Below are positions 39,507 through 48,537 of a stretch of DNA of 64,000 nt, one piece after another. The notes beneath the pieces are model-generated. The model saw only the letters and a program-made list of their open reading frames with translations. It was not told the DNA's origin and did not search any database. Every line of letters starts with the position of its first letter. Positions within the stretch are counted from its first letter, which is position 1. The position numbers and the translations under genes are program-made. Source of the stretch: Streptomyces sp. 840.1 (GTDB taxonomy: Bacteria > Actinomycetota > Actinomycetes > Streptomycetales > Streptomycetaceae); the NCBI RefSeq assembly GCF_003751445.1, contig NZ_RJUU01000001.1, forward strand, positions 3,911,001 to 3,975,000. The letters are read 5' to 3'.

Positions 39507-40451
39507 ATGGCGACCGTAGCCCGCGACACCACCCGAGCAGCCGGGAACGCGACCACCGTGACCACCAGGACCTCCGGAACGATCACGGCCTCCGAGGCCG
39601 CCGAGAACTCCGAGACCGACATCCGGCGGCATGAGCTCGCGGACTTCCTGCGCAGCCGCCGGGAGCGCATCACCCCCGAGCAGGTGGGCCTGGTCCGGGG
39701 CCGCCGCAGGCGCACGCCGGGGCTGCGCCGCGAGGAGGTGGCGCAGCTCTCCGCCGTCGGCGTCACTTGGTACACGTGGCTCGAACAGGCCCGTGACATC
39801 CAGGTCTCGCCCCAGGTCCTGGACGCGCTCGCCCGTGCGCTGCTGCTCGACCGCAGCGAGCGCAGCCACCTCTTCTCGCTCGCCGGGGCCATCGATCCGG
39901 CCCCCGGCACGGACTGCCCGAGCATCACCCCGGCGCTGCGCGCGATGCTGCGGCAGCTGGAGCCGATCCCCGCGTGTGTCCAGAACAGCCGTTACGACGT
40001 GCTCGCCCACAACCGCACCTACGGCCGGCTGCTCTGCGACCTGGACGCCGTGGCGCCCGAGGACCGCAACATCATGCTGCTCGCCTACACGAACGAGCAG
40101 TGGCGTTCCACCGTCATGGACATCGCCGAGGTGACCCGCTTCCTGACGGCCAAGTTCCGTGCCGCGATGGCTGAGCACCTGGCCGATCCCGCATGGAAGG
40201 CCCTGCTCAGGCGGCTGGAGTCGGCGTCACCCGAGTTCCGGGAGACCTGGGCGAGGCATGAGGTGGTCGGCCCCGGCGCCCGGTCCAAGGTCTTCCGGAA
40301 CCGGTACGTGGGGCTGCTGCGGCTGGAGACCTCGGATCTGTGGCTCGGCCCGGCGGCCGGCCCGCGCCTGGTCACCTACGTGCCGCGCGACGAGGAGACC
40401 CAGGAGCGGCTCCAGCGGCTTCAGGCCCTGGTGCTCGCGGACGAGGACTGA
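39507..40451 (+). CDS. HTH transcriptional regulator with MmyB-like ligand-binding domain
   Basis: The 314-residue protein has an N-terminal low-complexity Thr/Ala stretch. It then has an XRE-type HTH (about residues 45-115, RRRRTPGLRREEVAQL and WYTWLEQARDIQVSPQVL) and a C-terminal MmyB-type ligand domain. It closely matches the regulator at 14986-15885, including the RRRTPGLRREEVA and SPQVLD segments. I chose the ATG at 39507 because the ATG at 39498 lies too close to GGAGGA. Its last 31 bases overlap the end of the convergent MFS gene. Confidence 0.87.
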   Translation: MATVARDTTRAAGNATTVTTRTSGTITASEAAENSETDIRRHELADFLRSRRERITPEQVGLVRGRRRRTPGLRREEVAQLSAVGVTWYTWLEQARDIQVSPQVLDALARALLLDRSERSHLFSLAGAIDPAPGTDCPSITPALRAMLRQLEPIPACVQNSRYDVLAHNRTYGRLLCDLDAVAPEDRNIMLLAYTNEQWRSTVMDIAEVTRFLTAKFRAAMAEHLADPAWKALLRRLESASPEFRETWARHEVVGPGARSKVFRNRYVGLLRLETSDLWLGPAAGPRLVTYVPRDEETQERLQRLQALVLADED

Positions 40452-41989
40452 CCACCCGGCCCGTTACCGGACCGACCACCCGGCCCGCCACCGGACTCAC
40501 CGTCGGTCCGGGCCCCCGGCCGTCCCGCGGCCGGTCCGTGTCCCGCCGTCGCCGCGCCCTCCAGCAGTTCCGCGGTCCGGCGGGCGGTGCCCCGCGCCCA
40601 GCGCCCGCTGCTCAGCGCCCCGACCACCAGGACGCACACACCGCAGCCGGTGATGATCCACCAGGCGGGCTTGCTCGCCGCCACGAAGTCGCCGGCCGGT
40701 CCGATGCCGCCGGACGAGCCGGCGCCTGACACACCGGCCGCCAGTACGGCGCCGATCACGGCGACGCCCAGTGTCTGCCCGATCTGGCGGCTGGTCGAGG
40801 CGACCGCCGCGGCGACGCCCGCCTGGGAGCGGGGCATGCCCGAGACGGCGGTGTTGGTGATGGGCGCGTTCACCGCGCCGAAGCCCAGCCCGAACAGCAC
40901 ATAGCCGGTGAACATCAGCGCGTTGTCGGTCTCCGCGTCGAACAGCGCGAACATGAGACCGCTCGCCGCCATCGCGACCCCCGCGACCAGGAGCGGGATG
41001 CGTGGACCCCGGGTGGCGACGACGCGCCCCGAGAGCGGCGGCAGAACACAGACCACCGCTGCCATCGGGAGCATGTACAGGCCGGCGCCCAGCGCGCTCA
41101 TCCCGCGTACGTCCTGCAGATAGAGCGTGTTGACGAAGAGGAAGCCGCCGAGCGCGGCGAAGGCGCTGACCGCGATGACGGTGGCCCCGCTGAACGGGGC
41201 GCTGTGGAAGAACCGCAGGTCGATCAGTGGATCGGAGCGCCGGGGTTCGTACACCAGCAGGCCGATCAGCGAGGCCGCCGCGACCGAGGCGAACAGCAGG
41301 ATCTCGGCGGACGTCCACCCCTTCTGCGGCGCCTCGATGATCGCGTACGTCAGCGAGCCCAGCAGCGCGATCACCAGCAACTGGCCCACCGGGTCAGGGC
41401 GGCGGGCCTTCGCGGCGCGCGACTCGGGGACGTACTTCAAGGTCAGCAGCAGTGCGGCGATGCCGACCGGCAGATTGATCCAGAAGATCGACCGCCAGCC
41501 GACCGAATCGACCAGGCTGCCGCCGACCACCGGTCCCGCGGCCATCGAGATACCGACGACACCGCCCCAGGCGCCGATGGCCCGCGCGCGTTCGCGCGGG
41601 TCGGTGAAGGTGTTGGTGATGATCGACATCGCGACCGGGTTGAGCATGGAGCCGCCGACGGCCTGCACCATCCGGAACACGATCAGTGTCTCCAGGCTGG
41701 GCGCGACCGAGCAGAGCGCGGAGCCCAGGGTGAAGAGGACGAGTCCGGCCATGAAGACCTTGCGCCGGCCGATCCGGTCGGCGGTGGATCCGGCGAGCAT
41801 GAGGAGGGAGGCGAGGACGAGGGTGTACGCGTCGATCGTCCACTGCATCCCCGCGACGCTCGCGTGCAGGTCCTTGCGCATGGACGGGAGGGCGACGTTG
41901 AGGACGGTGCTGTCCAGGCTGACGATCAGCAGACTCATGCAGCAGATCGCCAGGACCAGCATCCGTCTCCGGTGGCTGAGCTCGGGCAT
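40421..41989 (-). CDS. MFS transporter, DHA2-type multidrug efflux (EmrB/QacA-like)
   Basis: This 522-residue transporter has 14 predicted membrane segments. DHA2 marks include LIVSLDSTVLNVALPSM, AGSTADRIGRRKVFM and the long C-terminal Gly/Ser tail. It overlaps the convergent HTH gene by 31 bases. Its ATG has no visible ribosome binding site. A TACTAT-like -10 about 7 bases upstream suggests leaderless translation. A GCTGAC repeat array lies further upstream. Substrate unknown. Confidence 0.86.
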   Translation of the reverse strand: MPELSHRRRMLVLAICCMSLLIVSLDSTVLNVALPSMRKDLHASVAGMQWTIDAYTLVLASLLMLAGSTADRIGRRKVFMAGLVLFTLGSALCSVAPSLETLIVFRMVQAVGGSMLNPVAMSIITNTFTDPRERARAIGAWGGVVGISMAAGPVVGGSLVDSVGWRSIFWINLPVGIAALLLTLKYVPESRAAKARRPDPVGQLLVIALLGSLTYAIIEAPQKGWTSAEILLFASVAAASLIGLLVYEPRRSDPLIDLRFFHSAPFSGATVIAVSAFAALGGFLFVNTLYLQDVRGMSALGAGLYMLPMAAVVCVLPPLSGRVVATRGPRIPLLVAGVAMAASGLMFALFDAETDNALMFTGYVLFGLGFGAVNAPITNTAVSGMPRSQAGVAAAVASTSRQIGQTLGVAVIGAVLAAGVSGAGSSGGIGPAGDFVAASKPAWWIITGCGVCVLVVGALSSGRWARGTARRTAELLEGAATAGHGPAAGRPGARTDGESGGGPGGRSGNGPGGQSSSASTRA

Positions 41990-42020
41990 ACATGGATAGT
42001 ACGACTAACTAATGACCCTC

Positions 42021-42062
42021 GCTGACGCTGACGCTGACGCTGACGCTGACGCTGACGCCGAC
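42021..42062. repeat. GCTGAC hexanucleotide array
   Basis: Six perfect GCTGAC units (42021-42056) are followed by one GCCGAC (42057-42062). The array lies between the divergent MFS gene and dusB, upstream of both. Such short arrays can change length by slippage. It overlaps the dusB promoter region, so length could affect expression. This effect is speculative. Confidence 0.85.
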
Positions 42063-42143
42063 ACCGCAGCCGCGCCGCCCTGGTCCCGGAGCGGGGGCGG
42101 ACGCGCGCCCGGAGCAGTTCTCCGGGTGCGCGACAATGGGGCA

Positions 42144-43292
42144 ATGACCACGCTCGCCCCCGCGCCCCAGCTGCTCCGCATCGGCCCGCACACCGTGCAG
42201 CCGCCGGTGGTCCTCGCCCCCATGGCCGGCATCACCAACGCGCCCTTCCGCACGCTGTGCCGGGAGTTCTCGGGCGGCAAGGGGCTGTTCGTCAGCGAGA
42301 TGATCACGACGCGGGCGCTGGTCGAGCGCAACGAGAAGACCATGCAGCTCATCCGGTTCGACGCGAGCGAGACGCCGCGCTCCATCCAGCTGTACGGAGT
42401 GGACCCGGTCACGGTCGGCAAGGCCGTCCGCATGATCGTCGACGAGAACCTCGCCGACCACATCGACCTGAACTTCGGCTGCCCGGTCCCCAAGGTCACC
42501 CGCAAGGGCGGCGGCTCGGCGCTCCCGTACAAGCGGCCGCTGCTGCGCGCGATCCTCCACCAGGCCGTCTCCAACGCGGGCGACCTGCCGGTCACCATGA
42601 AGATGCGCAAGGGCATCGACGACGACCACCTCACCTACCTCGACGCCGGCCGGATCGCCGTCGAGGAGGGCGTGACGGCGATGGCCCTGCACGGCAGGAC
42701 CGCCGCCCAGCACTACGGCGGGACCGCCGACTGGGACGCCATCGCCCGGCTGAAGGAGCACGTCCCGGAGATCCCCGTCCTCGGCAACGGCGACATCTGG
42801 TGCGCGGACGACGCGCTGCGGATGATGCGCGAGACCGGCTGCGACGGCGTGGTCGTGGGCCGCGGCTGCCTGGGCCGCCCCTGGCTCTTCGGTGACCTGG
42901 TGAGCGCGTTCGAGGGTACGGAGACGAGGCAGACGCCCTCGCTGCGCACCGTCGCCGACGTCATGCTGCGGCACGCGACGCTGCTCGGTGAGTGGATCGG
43001 TGACGAGACCCGGGGCGTGATCGACTTCCGTAAGCACGTGGCCTGGTACCTCAAGGGCTTCGCGGTCGGCTCCGAGATGCGCCGGAACCTCGCGGTCACC
43101 TCCTCGCTGGAGGAGCTGGGCGCGCAGCTGAACGAGCTGCGGCTGGACCAGCCGTGGCCGGACGGCGCCGACGGCCCGCGCGGCCGCACCTCGGGCAACA
43201 ACCGGGTGGTGCTCCCGGACGGCTGGCTGAAGGACCCGTACGACTGCGCGGGCATCTCCGCCGACGCCGAGCTCGACACCTCGGGCGGCTGA
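42144..43292 (+). CDS. dusB: tRNA-dihydrouridine synthase
   Basis: DusB-type enzymes reduce uridines in tRNA with FMN and NADPH. The 382-residue TIM barrel starts with PVVLAPMAGITNAPFR and contains DLNFGCPVPKVTRKGGG, with the catalytic Cys in NFGCPVPK. It also has MALHGRTAAQHYGG, VLGNGDIWC and GVVVGRGCLGRPWLF. The ATG at 42144 is chosen because upstream frame only reads through the hexanucleotide array (Ala-Asp repeats). It is followed by a 687-base gene-free stretch. Confidence 0.94.
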   Translation: MTTLAPAPQLLRIGPHTVQPPVVLAPMAGITNAPFRTLCREFSGGKGLFVSEMITTRALVERNEKTMQLIRFDASETPRSIQLYGVDPVTVGKAVRMIVDENLADHIDLNFGCPVPKVTRKGGGSALPYKRPLLRAILHQAVSNAGDLPVTMKMRKGIDDDHLTYLDAGRIAVEEGVTAMALHGRTAAQHYGGTADWDAIARLKEHVPEIPVLGNGDIWCADDALRMMRETGCDGVVVGRGCLGRPWLFGDLVSAFEGTETRQTPSLRTVADVMLRHATLLGEWIGDETRGVIDFRKHVAWYLKGFAVGSEMRRNLAVTSSLEELGAQLNELRLDQPWPDGADGPRGRTSGNNRVVLPDGWLKDPYDCAGISADAELDTSGG

Positions 43293-43320
43293 GCTCGGGC
43301 CCCGTCCGCCCGGCCCGCGC

Positions 43321-43383
43321 CTTCAGGCCTGTACGCCCCGGCCTGCGACGGGCTTCAGGCCCGTACGCCCGGCCTGCGACGGG
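43321..43383. repeat. Imperfect 31-32-base tandem repeat
   Basis: CTTCAGGCCTGTACGCCCC... (43321-43352) is repeated as CTTCAGGCCCGTACGCCC... (43353-43383), each ending CCTGCGACGGG. A third partial copy (CTCCAGGCCT) begins at 43384. It lies 28 bases after the dusB stop, outside any gene. A small tandem duplication is the simplest source. Confidence 0.75.
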
Positions 43384-43771
43384 CTCCAGGCCTCCCTTCG
43401 CGCGACGCCGCAGAGCGGCTCCCGGGGTGCGGGCGCGGCGGCGCCGTCGGCGTCTGTCGCGGTGGAGGGCTCCCCGGACGCGGCGGGGTGCGCGGTGCTG
43501 GTGGGTCCCGTCGCTGCTGCCGGTGGTCCCCGGGCAGGTGCGGACGTTCGCCCGTAGCCTGGAAGTGGTGGGCCTCGGGGTGCTGAGCGAGTGCCCGAGG
43601 CGTCCGGATCCTGAAATCCGGGGTCCGAAATCAGCGTGATTCGCGCCACGTCTGATCGGTGGAGCGCTCAGGTGAGCGCATCGGCGATGGCTGCACTTCT
43701 GGAAGATCTGGCACTCAGTGCCACGTGGCAACCTTCAAGAAGTGTACTCAGTTGCGAAGAGGTCAGCTCAC

Positions 43772-43837
43772 ATGAGCGTCGAGGCCCAAGAAATGGCCAT
43801 GCCGCCTTCAAGCTCCGAACGTGGCGCCTCGGCTTGA
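43772..43837 (+). CDS. Possible small ORF in the ppdK leader
   Basis: An ATG (43772) opens a 21-codon frame ending TGA at 43837, starting MSVEAQEMAMPP. AGAGG lies about 9 bases upstream. Support is weak: no family match is recognised, and the surrounding region reads in several frames. It could be a leader peptide. Confidence 0.2.
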   Translation: MSVEAQEMAMPPSSSERGASA

Positions 43838-43905
43838 TCGCCGGGGAGATTCTTTGGATCTGCTGGCGGACAGGTGGTTGCGGCCGCAAGACGGCCAGGT
43901 GGACG

Positions 43906-43930
43906 TACCCAGACACCTTCGATCTGGGTA
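43906..43930 (+). promoter_or_regulatory. Hairpin in the ppdK 5' leader
   Basis: TACCCAGA (43906-43913) and TCTGGGTA (43923-43930) pair perfectly around a 9-base loop, 49 bases before the ppdK start. The nearby sequence TATGTTCCTC could alternatively hold a -10 element. Its role in regulation is not known. Confidence 0.4.
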
Positions 43931-43979
43931 TGTTCCTCGCCGTCAGGGCAGCCACCGCGTCGTCGAGGAGTCGAGACCC

Positions 43980-46691
43980 GTGTCGGAAAACGAAGACCCT
44001 CAGAAGTTCGTCTACGACTTCACCGAGGGCAACAAGGATCTGAAGGACCTGCTCGGCGGGAAGGGTGCCAACCTCGCCGAGATGACCAACCTCGGGCTCC
44101 CCGTCCCTCCGGGCTTCACGATCACCACCGAGGCGTGCAAGGTCTACCTCGGCAGCGGCGAGGAGCCGGCCGCGCTGCGCGACGAGGTGAGTGCGCACCT
44201 CGAAGCCCTCGAGACACGGATGGCCAAGAAGCTCGGGCAGTCCGACGACCCGCTGCTGGTCTCCGTCCGCTCCGGCGCCAAGTTCTCGATGCCCGGCATG
44301 ATGGACACGGTCCTCAACATCGGCCTCTCCGACGCCTCCGTCGTCGGCCTCGCCACCCAGAGCGGCGACGAGCGGTTCGCCTGGGACTCCTACCGCCGCC
44401 TCATCCAGATGTTCGGCAAGACGGTCCTCGGCGTCGACGGCGAACTCTTCGAGGAGGCGCTGGAGGCCGCCAAGGAGGCCAAGGGCGTCAGCGTCGACGT
44501 GGACCTCGACGCGGCCGACCTCAAGAAGCTGGTCAAGCAGTTCAAGAAGATCGTCACGCGGGACGCCGGACGGGACTTCCCGCAGGACCCGCGCGAACAG
44601 ATGGACCTGGCCATAAAGGCCGTCTTCGACTCGTGGAACACCGACCGGGCCAAGCTCTACCGCCGTCAGGAGCGCATCCCGGGCGACCTCGGCACCGCGG
44701 TCAACGTCTGCTCCATGGTCTTCGGCAACCTCGGCCCCGACTCCGGCACGGGCGTCGCGTTCACCCGCGACCCGGCCAGCGGCCACCAGGGCGTCTACGG
44801 CGACTACCTGCAGAACGCGCAGGGCGAGGACGTCGTCGCCGGTATCCGCAACACCGTGGCGCTCGCCGAGCTGGAGTCCATCGACAAGAAGTCGTACGAC
44901 GAGCTCATCGCGATCATGGAGACGCTGGAGACCCACTACAAGGATCTCTGCGACATCGAGTTCACCATCGAGCGCGGCCGGCTGTGGATGCTGCAGACCC
45001 GGGTCGGCAAGCGCACCGCCGGTGCCGCCTTCCGGATCGCCACCCAGCTCGTCGACCAGGGCCTCATCGACGAGGCCGAGGCCCTCCAGCGGGTCAACGG
45101 CGCGCAGCTGGCGCAGCTGATGTTCCCGCGCTTCGACGACGAGGCCAAGGTGCAGCTGCTCGGCCGGGGCATCGCCGCGTCCCCGGGCGCGGCGGTCGGC
45201 AAGGCCGTCTTCGACTCGTACACCGCCATCAAGTGGTCCCGGTCCGGCGAGAAGGTCATCCTGATCCGCCGCGAGACCAACCCCGACGACCTCGACGGCA
45301 TGATCGCCGCAGAGGGCATCCTGACCTCGCGCGGCGGCAAGACCTCGCACGCCGCCGTCGTCGCCCGGGGCATGGGCAAGACCTGTGTCTGCGGCGCCGA
45401 GGAGATCGAGGTCGACACCAAGCGGCGCCGGCTGACGGCCGGGACCACGGTGGTGGAGGAGGGCGACCTCGTCTCCGTCGACGGGTCGACCGGCAAGGTC
45501 TACCTCGGTGAGGTACCCGTCGTACCGTCGCCGGTCGTCGAGTACTTCGAGGGCCGGATGCACGCGGGCGCCGACGACGCCGACGAACTGGTCGCCGCGG
45601 TGCACCGGATCATGGCGTACGCGGACCGGGTGCGCCGGCTGCGGGTACGGGCCAACGCGGACAACGCCGAGGACGCCCTGCGGGCCCGCCGCTTCGGTGC
45701 CCAGGGCATCGGGCTGTGCCGCACCGAGCACATGTTCCTCGGCGAGCGCCGCGAGATGGTCGAGAAGCTGATCCTGGCCGACACCGACCAGGAGCGCGAG
45801 ACGGCCCTGGAGCACCTGCTGCCGCTCCAGAAGGCCGACTTCATCGAGCTGTTCGAGGCGATGGACGGGCTGCCCGTCACCGTGCGGCTGCTCGACCCGC
45901 CGCTGCACGAGTTCCTGCCCGACATCACCGAGCTGTCGGTCCGGGTGGCGCTCGCGGAGTCCCGCAAGGACGCCAACGAGAACGACCTCCGGCTCCTCCA
46001 GGCCGTGCACAAGCTGCACGAGCAGAACCCGATGCTCGGTCTGCGCGGGGTCCGGCTCGGCCTGGTCATCCCGGGTCTGTTCGCCATGCAGGTGCGGGCG
46101 ATCGCGGAGGCCGCCGCCGAGCGGAAGAACGCCAAGGGCGACCCGCGGGCCGAGATCATGATCCCGCTCGTCGGCACGGTCCAGGAGCTGGAGATCGTCC
46201 GCGACGAGGCGGACCGGGTGATCGCGGAGGTCCAGGCCGCCACGGGCACGAACCTCAAGCTGAAGATCGGCACGATGATCGAGCTGCCGCGCGCCGCGCT
46301 GACCGCCGGTCAGATCGCGGAGGCGGCGGAGTTCTTCTCCTTCGGCACCAACGACCTGACCCAGACGGTGTGGGGCTTCTCCCGCGACGACGTGGAGGCC
46401 TCGTTCTTCACCGCCTACCTGGAGAAGGGCATCTTCGGGGTGTCGCCGTTCGAGACGATCGACAAGGACGGCGTCGGCTCGCTGGTGCGCAGCGCCGTCG
46501 CGGCCGGCCGGGCCACCCGCCCGGACCTGAAGCTCGGCATCTGCGGCGAGCACGGCGGCGACCCGGAGTCGGTGCACTTCTTCCACGAGGTGGGCCTCGA
46601 CTACGTCTCCTGCTCGCCCTTCCGCATTCCGGTGGCCCGTCTCGAAGCGGGCCGGGCGGCGGCGGAGTCGCGCGGCAGCGACAGCCGCTGA
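43980..46691 (+). CDS. ppdK: Pyruvate, phosphate dikinase
   Basis: PPDK interconverts pyruvate, ATP and phosphate with PEP, AMP and diphosphate. The 903-residue enzyme has an ATP-grasp domain (about 1-340), a central phosphohistidine domain with catalytic His457 in GGKTSHAAVVARG, and a C-terminal PEP/pyruvate barrel (about 515-900). The barrel contains GLCRTEHMF, GTNDLTQ and Cys855 in LGICGEHGG. The GTG at 43980 follows GAGGAG. A 17-base tandem repeat begins inside its stop codon. It is apparently monocistronic. Confidence 0.96.
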   Translation: MSENEDPQKFVYDFTEGNKDLKDLLGGKGANLAEMTNLGLPVPPGFTITTEACKVYLGSGEEPAALRDEVSAHLEALETRMAKKLGQSDDPLLVSVRSGAKFSMPGMMDTVLNIGLSDASVVGLATQSGDERFAWDSYRRLIQMFGKTVLGVDGELFEEALEAAKEAKGVSVDVDLDAADLKKLVKQFKKIVTRDAGRDFPQDPREQMDLAIKAVFDSWNTDRAKLYRRQERIPGDLGTAVNVCSMVFGNLGPDSGTGVAFTRDPASGHQGVYGDYLQNAQGEDVVAGIRNTVALAELESIDKKSYDELIAIMETLETHYKDLCDIEFTIERGRLWMLQTRVGKRTAGAAFRIATQLVDQGLIDEAEALQRVNGAQLAQLMFPRFDDEAKVQLLGRGIAASPGAAVGKAVFDSYTAIKWSRSGEKVILIRRETNPDDLDGMIAAEGILTSRGGKTSHAAVVARGMGKTCVCGAEEIEVDTKRRRLTAGTTVVEEGDLVSVDGSTGKVYLGEVPVVPSPVVEYFEGRMHAGADDADELVAAVHRIMAYADRVRRLRVRANADNAEDALRARRFGAQGIGLCRTEHMFLGERREMVEKLILADTDQERETALEHLLPLQKADFIELFEAMDGLPVTVRLLDPPLHEFLPDITELSVRVALAESRKDANENDLRLLQAVHKLHEQNPMLGLRGVRLGLVIPGLFAMQVRAIAEAAAERKNAKGDPRAEIMIPLVGTVQELEIVRDEADRVIAEVQAATGTNLKLKIGTMIELPRAALTAGQIAEAAEFFSFGTNDLTQTVWGFSRDDVEASFFTAYLEKGIFGVSPFETIDKDGVGSLVRSAVAAGRATRPDLKLGICGEHGGDPESVHFFHEVGLDYVSCSPFRIPVARLEAGRAAAESRGSDSR

Positions 46692-46774
46692 TCCGCTGAC
46701 CCACCGGATCCGCTGACCCACCGGATCCGCTGCTCCACCGGAACCGCTGCTCCACCTGAACCACTGCTCCACCG
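46690..46774. repeat. Five-copy 17-base tandem repeat after ppdK
   Basis: Five units of 17 bases follow each other: two of GATCCGCTGACCCACCG, then GATCCGCTGCTCCACCG, GAACCGCTGCTCCACCT and GAACCACTGCTCCACCG. The first overlaps the ppdK stop codon. Copies diverge gradually from left to right, as in an ageing tandem array. A partial unit may follow. It could act in transcript ending or stability. Confidence 0.9.
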
Positions 46775-46859
46775 ATCCACCAGAACCACTGATTCCGCAG
46801 AGGCCGCCGGTCGGGGCGACCCTCAACCGGACCGGCGTCCGGCGCGGAATTCCCCGGAG

Positions 46860-46890
46860 GCGGCGGCACCCTGTGCGGGGGTGCCGCCGC
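46860..46890. terminator. ppdK-side terminator hairpin
   Basis: GCGGCGGCACCC (46860-46871) and GGGTGCCGCCGC (46879-46890) form a perfect 12-base-pair stem with a 7-base loop, about 170 bases after the ppdK stop. Confidence 0.75.
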
Positions 46891-47312
46891 TTCGTCACGT
46901 CCGGCGGACCGTGGGCCCCGGGCCCGGCTGCGGACATGGCGGGACGGCGGGCGCAGTGAGCGCTTTCTGTCTTTCCCGGCGCCCCATTGCTTCGTTTAAT
47001 GCGCAAAGAGATGGCCCGGAACGGACCGGGGTGCGGTTCATGGATCCCCACCCATGAACCGCACCCCGCTTACCCCCGTCGGGTACGGAGCCGCACCATT
47101 GCCGACCGCCGCCGAGCGAGCAAAACCCCCCACGGCCTTCACTCGCTCTTCCGGTGGCTCTGGAATCGCATCCCGACGTCGTACAGCTTTTCGGTTGACA
47201 CCAGGTCGGGGCGAGACGTTTCACCTCTGGCCGAAACCCCGTGGTGACGTGGCGTGACGACTCGCATACCCTTGCGTGGGGGCAATTGCAGGTGCAAGCG
47301 GGTGGGGGTTCG
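46891..47312. other. Intergenic region before the ArsR-type gene
   Basis: This 422-base stretch has no clear gene. It contains a long hairpin at 47028-47067 and becomes less GC-rich toward the ArsR-type gene, with GCAATTGC near 47281-47288. It probably holds the promoter of that gene. An open frame that extends the regulator upstream to 47241 lacks a ribosome binding site. Confidence 0.4.
47028..47067. terminator. 16-bp perfect hairpin
   Basis: GGGGTGCGGTTCATGG (47028-47043) and CCATGAACCGCACCCC (47052-47067) pair perfectly around ATCCCCAC. It may be a second terminator or an operator for the downstream regulator gene. Confidence 0.65.
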
Positions 47313-48329
47313 GTGCTGCGTATCCATATATCCGGATGGGACCTTTCCAAGGTGCGGATGGCCACCGGGCCGGACGCATTGTGGGAGACCATTCTCAGTT
47401 TTCATCGACTGAGGGACCGGCGTGCTTCCACGGTGTTCGGGAAATGGCGCACGGAAACCCGGCCGCGGTTGAATGGTGAAGTACGCCTGCTGTCCGCCGT
47501 GGTTCCACCGCGCGGCTATTTCCCCGACTTCCTGACGCCTTCTCAGGAAGGTTCCGAACCTCTGGATTTCGGCACCGGAACGGAGGCCCTGCGCGACACC
47601 CCTCCCGAGCGGCTGCGGGCCGAACTGGCGATGCTGGGCTCCGAGGGACCCGCCGACGGCCGTACCGCCACGGCCCGGCGGGCGGTACGGCCGGTGCGGC
47701 TGGACGCGCTGCGGGAAGGGCGCTCCGAGCCCCTGGGCCGCCTCATCGGGGCCCTGCGCGGCTACCACCGCGCCGCGGTCGAGCCGTACTGGCCGCATAT
47801 CCAGGCGAGCGTCGAGGCCGACCGCGCCGTCCGGGGACGCGCCCTCCTGGACGGCGGTCCGGAGGAGCTGCTCGCCTCGCTCCCGCCGGTGATCCGCTGG
47901 CGGGCGCCGGTACTGGAGGCCGATTACCCGGTCGACCGCGAACTGCGTCTGGACGGCCGGGGGCTGCTCCTCCAGCCGTCGTTCTTCTGCCGGGGCGCGC
48001 CGGTCGTCCTGCGCGATCCGCTGCTGCCGCCGGTGCTCGTCTACCCCGTCGGCCACCCCAGTGCCCCGGTCTTCGCCGAGCCGGGCCCCTGGCTCGGCCG
48101 GCTCCTCGGCCACACCCGGTCGACGGTCCTGCGGACCATCGGGGACGGCTGTACGACCAGCGAGCTCGCCCGCCGCGCCGGGGTCTCCCTGGCCTCGGCG
48201 AGCCAGCACGCCTGCGTGCTGCGTGAGGCGGGTCTGGTGCACACCCTGCGCCACGGCAGCTCGGTCCTGCACACGGTGACCCCGCTGGGCGGCTCGCTGC
48301 TGCGGGGCGGGGCGCCGCTCGCCGTGTAG
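47313..48329 (+). CDS. ArsR-type winged-helix regulator (DUF5937-like)
   Basis: The 338-residue protein has a long N-terminal domain of the DUF5937 type (RIHISGWDLSKVRMA start). The C-terminal winged helix is of the ArsR kind (about residues 265-330, TVLRTIGDGCTTSELARRAG and SLASASQHACVLREAGLV). Such proteins are common in streptomycetes and mostly unstudied. The GTG at 47313 is chosen after GGGGG. A metal-type CxC motif is not seen, so the signal is unknown. Nearby targets are unclear. Confidence 0.78.
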   Translation: MLRIHISGWDLSKVRMATGPDALWETILSFHRLRDRRASTVFGKWRTETRPRLNGEVRLLSAVVPPRGYFPDFLTPSQEGSEPLDFGTGTEALRDTPPERLRAELAMLGSEGPADGRTATARRAVRPVRLDALREGRSEPLGRLIGALRGYHRAAVEPYWPHIQASVEADRAVRGRALLDGGPEELLASLPPVIRWRAPVLEADYPVDRELRLDGRGLLLQPSFFCRGAPVVLRDPLLPPVLVYPVGHPSAPVFAEPGPWLGRLLGHTRSTVLRTIGDGCTTSELARRAGVSLASASQHACVLREAGLVHTLRHGSSVLHTVTPLGGSLLRGGAPLAV

Positions 48330-48440
48330 CGCGCGGGCGGCCGCGATGGCCGGGGCGGGTCGGTCGTCGGGGCACCGATGAGTTTCCGGCGGCCCCGCCG
48401 TCTACCTGTCGTAACGAGTTCACGGAGCACGCGGCGGTTC

Positions 48441-48476
48441 GCCCACCGGACCGCCCATCGGATCGCCCACCGGATC
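48441..48476. repeat. Three-copy 12-base tandem repeat
   Basis: GCCCACCGGACC, GCCCATCGGATC and GCCCACCGGATC follow each other. The array lies 62 bases upstream of the VOC gene start. It may be a slippage product; any role in regulation is speculative. Confidence 0.7.
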
Positions 48477-48537
48477 ACGCAGCGCATCCGTGCAGCGCGT
48501 TCCGCACCGAATTCACCACCGAGAGAGTGAGACGGCC

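Larger units (their letters stand above)
43384..43979. other. Long leader region before ppdK
   Basis: This is gene-free sequence up to ppdK. The part to about 43640 is GC-rich and shows nothing clear. From 43640 on it is less GC-rich and holds a palindrome, TGGCACTCAGTGCCA (43709-43723), a possible 21-codon frame (43772-43837) and a hairpin at 43906-43930. It may contain the ppdK promoter and a long 5' leader. I could not match it to a known riboswitch. Confidence 0.5.

Noticed and set aside
43709..43723. CIRCE-like heat-shock element (TGGCACTCAGTGCCA)
   Set aside because: CIRCE has a 9-base spacer between arms. This is a compact palindrome and no chaperone gene is nearby.
46690..46774. CRISPR-like repeat array
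   Set aside because: The 17-base units are directly joined without spacers and no cas genes are present.
43668..47051. Very long open frame on the minus strand across ppdK
   Set aside because: It is the high-GC shadow of ppdK. It has no ribosome binding site and no recognisable domain.
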